Shown piece after piece: positions 59,989 to 64,000 of a stretch of DNA of 64,000 nt. Origin of the DNA: Polyangiaceae bacterium. GTDB lineage: Bacteria > Myxococcota_A > Polyangia > Polyangiales > Polyangiaceae. The notes under the pieces were generated by a model. The model did no database searches. It was not told the origin of the DNA and was given only the letters and a program-made list of their open reading frames with translations. The number at the start of each line of letters is the position of its first letter. Position 1 is the stretch's first letter. A program made the translations under genes and the position numbers. Location: NCBI GenBank assembly GCA_015075635.1, contig JABTUA010000001.1, forward strand, positions 3,348,001 to 3,412,000, in the 5' to 3' direction.

Positions 59989-61134
59989 TCAGCCCCGCAG
60001 CATGCTCTTCGCGATGACCATGCGCTGCACCTCGCTGGTGCCCTCGCCGATCTCGCAGATCTTCACGTCGCGCAGGTGGCGCTCCACGTCGAACTCCCGC
60101 GTGTAGCCATAGCCACCGTGGATCTGCACCGCCTCGTTGCAGGCGCGCGTGGCCGCCTCGCTGGCGTAGAGCTTGGCCATGGCGGCCTCCGGGGCGTAGG
60201 GCTCGCCGCGGTCGCAGAGCCAGGCGGCGCGCCGGATCAACAGCTCCGCCGCGTCGAGCTCCGTCTGCGAGTCGGCGAGCTTCCACTGGATGGCCTGGAA
60301 CTCCGCGATGGCCTTGCCGAAAGCGCGCCGCTCCTTTGCGTAGCCGAGCGCGAGGGCGAGCGCGCCGCGACCGAGCCCGAGGGCCATGGAGGCGATGCTG
60401 ATGCGACCGCGGTCGAGGATCTTCATCGTGTCGTAGAAGCCCTGATCGACCTCGCCGACGCGGTTCTCGTCGGGAATTCGCACGCTCTCGAAGGTGAGCT
60501 CCACGGTGTCGCTGGAGCGGCAGCCGTATTTCTCGAGCTTCTTGCTGGCGGAGAAGCCGGGCGTGCCGCGGTCCACCACGAAGGCGGTGATGCCCCGCTG
60601 CGCCGGCACGTCTTTGTTCGTGCGCGCGAGCACCACGCAGAAGCCGCCCACGGAGCCCTGCGTGATGAACATCTTGGTTCCGTCGATCACCCAGTGGTCG
60701 CCGTCGCGGCGCGCCGTGGTCTGCATGCCCGCGCTGTCGGAGCCGGAGCCGGGCTCGGTGAGCGCCCAAGCCGCCAGCCACTCGCCGCTCGCGGCCTTGG
60801 GAAGGTACTTCCGCTTCTGCGCTTCGTTGCCGAAGCTCAGGATGTGGCTCGTGCCGAGGCCGTTGTGACTGGCCACGGTGAGCGCCAGCGAGCCATCGAC
60901 CCGCGCGCACTCCTCGACGCAGAGCGCGTAGGAGAGCGTGTCCATGGCGGCGCCGCCGTACTCCTCCGGGATGCGGATGCCGAGCAGGCCGAGCTCCGCG
61001 AGCTTCGGCACGAGCTCGTGCGGGAAGCGTTCGGCCTCGTCCCACTCCTTGGCGTGCGGGCGCACCTCGCGCTCGCAGAACTCGCGCACGGAGGCTCGGA
61101 GAAGTTGGTGTTGCTCGGATAGCTCGAAGTCCAC
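59989..61134 (-). CDS. Acyl-CoA dehydrogenase
   Basis: 381 aa from a GTG (MDFELSEQHQLLRASVREFC). FAD flavoenzyme that makes trans-2-enoyl-CoA. Family motifs: WALTEPGSGSDSAGMQT, GTKMFITQGSVG, QRGITAFVVDRGTPGFS, RISIASMALGLGRGALALAL, FGKAIAEFQAIQW and IHGGYGYTREFDVERHLRD. The catalytic Glu is in EGTSE near residue 364. The closest type is the short-chain/isovaleryl-like group. The 3' end is duplicated at 59712-59770. No other beta-oxidation gene is adjacent; the MaoC hydratase is 4 kb away. Confidence 0.95.
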   Translation of the reverse strand: MDFELSEQHQLLRASVREFCEREVRPHAKEWDEAERFPHELVPKLAELGLLGIRIPEEYGGAAMDTLSYALCVEECARVDGSLALTVASHNGLGTSHILSFGNEAQKRKYLPKAASGEWLAAWALTEPGSGSDSAGMQTTARRDGDHWVIDGTKMFITQGSVGGFCVVLARTNKDVPAQRGITAFVVDRGTPGFSASKKLEKYGCRSSDTVELTFESVRIPDENRVGEVDQGFYDTMKILDRGRISIASMALGLGRGALALALGYAKERRAFGKAIAEFQAIQWKLADSQTELDAAELLIRRAAWLCDRGEPYAPEAAMAKLYASEAATRACNEAVQIHGGYGYTREFDVERHLRDVKICEIGEGTSEVQRMVIAKSMLRG

Positions 61135-61161
61135 GCCCGGCTAGCTAGCATGAGTCGCGGG

Positions 61162-62250
61162 TCATCCACCACACAGCTTCTTCAGCCGCTCGGTCTTCTC
61201 GGACTCCGTCAGGCTGACCTTCTCGGCGTCCGCCGCGGACATGCCGGAGGCGAGCACGTACTCCTCGTCGCCGACTCCGAACACCTGCTCGCCCTTGCGG
61301 CAGAGCATCCAGGTGATCTTCGGGCTGGAATCGTCGTCGCGTCGCTCGAACGACAGGCCGTCGAAGGTCTGGCCCTTGAGCGCCTTCGAGCCCTCGACCT
61401 TCTTCAGGGTCTTGAGCACGTCCTTGGCGGCGTCCTCGTCGGCCCGGGCCAAGGAGAGCACGCGCCAGCGCTTGGCGCCGTCCTTGTAGTAGCCGACGGC
61501 GCCGGCGCCGACACCCGCGATGCCCAGGGCGTCCGTGGTGGTGAAGGTGATCCCCAGCGGGATGCGCGCCTCTGCGGGCAACGCGGCCACGGCCTTGGGC
61601 GGGTCCTTGTCGCCGCCGAGCTTCTCGCCGATGGCCTTGGCGATGGGCGGGATGGCCTTCTGCGCGCTCTGCTTGAGCTGATCGGGCGCCTCGACCTCGT
61701 TCGTGTACGACAGCTCGACGACGTGCTCGCCGCGCCAGACGTAGGCGATGCCGGTGCCGGACGCGGCCGCGCCGCCCGCCTCGAGGATCGCAGGCGCCGA
61801 CTCCACGGGATCCGCGTCGGCCACCACCCGCTTGGTGAAGAACGCGTACGCGCCCTCCTTGTTGGCGAAGCGCGACAGGTTCACGTTCACCGCGCCGGGC
61901 GAGCCCTTGCCGTCGACGTAGCGCAGCGTCACCACGCGCTGGAGGCCGAAGCTCTTGTAGACCTCGCACTCGCCGTCGAACAGCTCGGTGCAGACCTTGT
62001 CGATGTTCGCCGGCGCGTTCTCGCCGTAGGCCCGGGTCTCCCCGTTGGGGTCCACGCAGTAGTCGCCCGCGCTACGCGCGAACATGGCGGCGGAGACCTT
62101 GTCCGACACGGTGCCGCCGCCGGCCGCGCAGGTCCCCGGCTTGCTGCTCTCGATGGGCGGCGGCGCCGCCCCCTTCTCCGCGTCGGCGGGCTTCTTGTCG
62201 CAGCCGCCGAGGAGCACGAACAGGAGCAGCGAGGCGTGACGGACGTTCAT
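61162..62250 (-). CDS. Hypothetical lipoprotein
   Basis: 362 aa. The signal peptide MNVRHASLLLFVLLGGC ends with a lipobox (Cys17). The mature protein has an N-terminal Cys-containing segment (KPGTCAAGGG; DYCVDPNG; VCTELFDGECEV) and two beta-rich halves with repeated text (LRYVDGKGSPGAVNVNLSRF; IAYVWRGEHVVELSYTNEV; ITWMLCRKGEQVFGVGDEEY). It may belong to the DUF6599-like lipoproteins, but I cannot confirm that. It lies 27 bases before the start of the acyl-CoA dehydrogenase gene on the same strand, so the two may be cotranscribed. Confidence 0.72.
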   Translation of the reverse strand: MNVRHASLLLFVLLGGCDKKPADAEKGAAPPPIESSKPGTCAAGGGTVSDKVSAAMFARSAGDYCVDPNGETRAYGENAPANIDKVCTELFDGECEVYKSFGLQRVVTLRYVDGKGSPGAVNVNLSRFANKEGAYAFFTKRVVADADPVESAPAILEAGGAAASGTGIAYVWRGEHVVELSYTNEVEAPDQLKQSAQKAIPPIAKAIGEKLGGDKDPPKAVAALPAEARIPLGITFTTTDALGIAGVGAGAVGYYKDGAKRWRVLSLARADEDAAKDVLKTLKKVEGSKALKGQTFDGLSFERRDDDSSPKITWMLCRKGEQVFGVGDEEYVLASGMSAADAEKVSLTESEKTERLKKLCGG

Positions 62251-62334
62251 CGGCCCGACTTAGAACGAGGGCGCCGCCCGGGCAATTCCTCGGTCCAGGC
62301 CCCGGGCCCCGCCGGGGCCCCCTGCCCTGAAACG

Positions 62335-62352
62335 ATTGCATAGCGCTGCAAT
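62335..62352. promoter_or_regulatory. Inverted repeat, possible operator
   Basis: ATTGCA (62335-62340) and TGCAAT (62347-62352) are perfect inverted arms separated by six bases (TAGCGC). The site is about 85 bases upstream of the sigma-54-like element, within reach of an enhancer-type activator, and also lies upstream of the lipoprotein gene. Regulator unknown. Confidence 0.35.
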
Positions 62353-62421
62353 CCTTACTGTCTGGGCGAATCCCACCCACCTGGAATTACCTGGAAATCT
62401 GAGGGGGTCGGCGCCGGGGGC

Positions 62422-62439
62422 TCGGCACAGGGCTTGCTC
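62422..62439 (+). promoter_or_regulatory. Sigma-54-type promoter ahead of the minor-pilin operon
   Basis: CGGCACAGGGCTTGCT holds the GG (62424-62425) and GC (62436-62437) pairs at -24/-12 exactly ten bases apart, and matches GGCAC-N5-TTGC of the consensus. Transcription would start near 62449. Pilin genes of Myxococcus and Pseudomonas are often sigma-54 dependent. A start near 62449 favours translation from a downstream GTG. Confidence 0.55.
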
Positions 62440-62450
62440 CAGACTCTCCC

Positions 62451-63137
62451 GTGGTGGTGCGTTTGCGGAAAACAGGCCGGTTGCTCGTTCGCCCCCGAGG
62501 GGTGGCCGGGCGGGGCTTCACGCTGGTCGAGCTCGTCGTGGTGGTGATCATCGTGGGGGTCATGGCCGCCTTGGCCATCCCGACCATCACGGGTCAGATG
62601 CGCTCGCGGCGCACCCAGTTCGTGGCCAAGGAGGTCGCGAACCTGTACCGCAACGGCCGCATGCGGGCCATGGGCCGCGGCTCGGCGGTGCTGATCCGCT
62701 TCGACCGCAACGTGGAGCTGGAGGGGCGCTTCGAGGTGCGCGAGGCGGTCCGGAGCGCGCAGGCGAACCCGAACTGCGACCGCTTGCCGGTGAACAGCTG
62801 CACGCTCACCGACTGGGATCCCGCGAAGCCGGAGAGCATGGTGATCGGCCAGTTCGCCATCGCTGGGCGGGCGGAGCTCGAGGGGATCCGCACCCGGGTC
62901 AAGGACCCCGCCAATGCCGACCAGGCCGCCATGGACGTGTGCTTCACGCCCATGGGCCGAGCCTTCATGCGTTACGGCCAGGCCAACCCCTTCGTCCCAC
63001 TCACCACCGTTCCGCGCGTGAAGGTGAGCCGGGTGACCTCCGGCACCGACGTTCCTTACGGCCCTTCGCGCTGGGTGCTGGTGCCGCCGAACGGCAACAC
63101 GCGCCTCGGCGTCGCGACGGAGGACTTGACGCTATGA
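62451..63137 (+). CDS. Type IV minor pilin, GspH/FimT type
   Basis: 228 aa from the first GTG; GTGs at 62454, 62457 and 62502 are also possible. The last gives a short leader (MAGRG) of normal length, and the predicted sigma-54 transcript start makes it the more likely start, about 211 aa. The prepilin site is G/FTLVELVVVVIIVGVMAALA with Glu at +5, then a GspH-like globular part with a disulfide-type Cys pair (CDRLPVNSC). It ends in a four-base overlap with the PilV-like gene. Probably primes pilus assembly with the following pilins. Confidence 0.9.
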   Translation: MVVRLRKTGRLLVRPRGVAGRGFTLVELVVVVIIVGVMAALAIPTITGQMRSRRTQFVAKEVANLYRNGRMRAMGRGSAVLIRFDRNVELEGRFEVREAVRSAQANPNCDRLPVNSCTLTDWDPAKPESMVIGQFAIAGRAELEGIRTRVKDPANADQAAMDVCFTPMGRAFMRYGQANPFVPLTTVPRVKVSRVTSGTDVPYGPSRWVLVPPNGNTRLGVATEDLTL

Positions 63138-63736
63138 CCCACCCCAGGAAGTCCCGTGGCTACACCGCCGTCGAGCTCTTGATGGCGATCAGCATCTTCG
63201 CCATCGGCGTCTCCGGCATCATCGCCATGCAGAAGGTCACGGTGGTCGCGAACGCCCACGCGAAGAATCTGTCCATCGCCACGCACATCGCGCAGGCCTG
63301 GCTCGATCAGCTCGCCACCGACGCCGCCGCCTGGAACCACCCTTCGCCCGGCAACCCGACCCCGGACCTCGGCGATACGACCTGGCTGACGCTGGCCAAC
63401 GGCAACGAAGGGCTGTGGCTGCGCCCGGCTTACAGCGGCACCCGCAACTTCGGCGCCGGCTTCGACGCCCAGGGCAATCCGGTGAGCGACGCGAACGCCG
63501 CCAGCGCGGTGTTCTGCGCGCACATCCGCCTGTCCTGGCTCTACCCGGACACCGCGGGCAACGGCCTCATGCGCACCGAGGTCCGGGTGTTCTGGGTCCG
63601 CGATGGTCAGGGCGGCACGGTGAACAACCAGCCGGTCTGCTCCGTGGGCACGCCCGTCGACCAGATCGAGGACGCTCCGCTCCGCTACCACTTCGTCCAC
63701 CAGGCCTCGGCCGTGAAACAGAACACCTCGTCGTGA
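63134..63736 (+). CDS. Type IV minor pilin, PilV-like
   Basis: 200 aa. Prepilin cleavage site G/YTAVELLMAISIFAIGVSG with the conserved Glu, preceded by a basic leader (MTHPRKSRG). The globular part has two Cys (AVFCAHIRL; QPVCSVG) and ends in a polar tail. PilV-type minor pilins connect to the pilus tip. The ATG overlaps the stop of the FimT-type gene and its stop overlaps the next gene, giving three coupled genes. Confidence 0.88.
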   Translation: MTHPRKSRGYTAVELLMAISIFAIGVSGIIAMQKVTVVANAHAKNLSIATHIAQAWLDQLATDAAAWNHPSPGNPTPDLGDTTWLTLANGNEGLWLRPAYSGTRNFGAGFDAQGNPVSDANAASAVFCAHIRLSWLYPDTAGNGLMRTEVRVFWVRDGQGGTVNNQPVCSVGTPVDQIEDAPLRYHFVHQASAVKQNTSS

Positions 63737-64000
63737 CCTCCCCCAGCCCCTCCTCCAGCCGCTCCCTCCCGCCGCGCCGGCGGCGGCGCGGTTTCACGCT
63801 CGTCGAGCTGATGGTCGCCGTGACGGGCGGCCTGTTCGTGTCCCTCGCCGTGTTCGCCATCTCGCGGCAGAGCGGACGCTTCTACACGCGTGAGTCCCGC
63901 ATCGCGGACGCGACCATGGGCGCGATGCTGGGCTTCGAGCGGCTCAAAGCCGACGTCGGACGCGCCGGCTTCTTGAGCAGCCCGAACGTGCAGATGGACC
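63733..64000 (+). CDS. Type IV minor pilin, PilW-like (partial, runs off the right edge)
   Basis: The first 89 codons from a GTG overlapping the PilV-like stop (GTGA). A long basic/Ser/Pro leader ends with RRRRRG, then FTLVELMVAVTGGLFVSLAV, the prepilin cleavage site with Glu at +5. The text after it (SRQSGRFYTRESRIADATMG; GFERLKADVGRAGFLSSPN) is typical of PilW. The rest, and probably PilX/PilY1-type genes, lies outside the window. Confidence 0.88.
   Translation, partial: MTSPSPSSSRSLPPRRRRRGFTLVELMVAVTGGLFVSLAVFAISRQSGRFYTRESRIADATMGAMLGFERLKADVGRAGFLSSPNVQMD

Larger units (their letters stand above)
62251..62450. other. Divergent regulatory region between the lipoprotein and minor-pilin genes
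   Basis: 200 bases between two divergent transcripts. It contains a GC hairpin (GGGCCCC/GGGGCCC, 62304-62320), an inverted repeat ATTGCA-6-TGCAAT (62335-62352), and a sigma-54-type site (62422-62439). No gene is seen. Confidence 0.6.

Overview
The window is a 64 kb piece of a very GC-rich bacterial chromosome, almost certainly from a Myxococcota genome and most like the Polyangia/Sorangiineae. This rests on the mix of genes: eukaryotic-type Ser/Thr kinases, a PP2C phosphatase, zinc-ribbon/FHA signalling proteins, a PilZ protein of the myxobacterial type, Ala/Gly/Ser-rich lipoproteins, AgmX/PglI-type TonB-like proteins and many TPR lipoproteins. No rRNA, tRNA, CRISPR array, integrase or transposase was seen.

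Layout. 1-3.5 kb: end of a flippase-like membrane protein, then a leftward group maf / membrane glycosyltransferase / small conserved protein / RluD-type pseudouridine synthase. 3.5-7.7 kb: an outer-membrane protein, a repeat-filled gap, and a leftward polysaccharide-export operon (short OPX lipoprotein, separate outer-membrane beta barrel, small periplasmic protein) behind a near-perfect sigma-70 promoter. 7.9-19.5 kb: a leftward operon of seven genes that resembles the AgmU-AglT-PglI (Glt) envelope machine of Myxococcus xanthus. 19.9-22.1 kb: an ECF sigma factor, an anti-sigma/TPR fusion and a PilZ protein. 22.1-27.8 kb: repeats, a large ArnT/GT39-type glycosyltransferase, era-der, more repeats. 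27.8-31.3 kb: ArsA-type ATPase, roadblock-like protein, CpsB-type PHP phosphatase and a flippase-like protein. 31.3-38.5 kb: secreted proteins, a membrane Ser/Thr kinase, an FGE-like protein, a TrmJ-like methyltransferase, threonine aldolase, a TPR lipoprotein, an acidic protein and an outer-membrane protein. 38.6-43.4 kb: triple zinc ribbon-double FHA protein, PP2C phosphatase and two ABC permeases. 43.5-50.1 kb: thioredoxin-rhodanese fusion, larB-larC (LarC has a long His tail), membrane protein, PmbA, lamin-tail lipoprotein and a small HTH protein. 50.1-53.1 kb: M50 protease-scpA-scpB (ScpB has a long poly-Asp tail). 53.1-58.1 kb: a second kinase, an outer-membrane protein, an orphan FliR/SctT-like protein, a MaoC hydratase and a pair of parvulin isomerases. 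58.1-62.3 kb: a papain-like lipoprotein, a repeat-rich gap, acyl-CoA dehydrogenase and a lipoprotein. 62.4-64.0 kb: start of a type IV minor-pilin operon behind a good sigma-54-type site.

Cell-envelope work dominates: polysaccharide export, the Glt-like complex, lipoproteins, outer-membrane barrels, minor pilins and extracytoplasmic sigma signalling. Housekeeping genes (era, der, scpAB, maf, rluD) lie between these blocks. The least explained material is in the gaps: a hairpin-plus-box intergenic repeat occurs four times, and one copy sits between the 3' end of the acyl-CoA dehydrogenase gene and a duplicate of that 3' end. An inverted pair of another repeat flanks the papain-like lipoprotein gene. 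Starts are uncertain for many genes because GTG is common and Shine-Dalgarno sites are weak. All family names come from reading motifs by eye; no database was searched.
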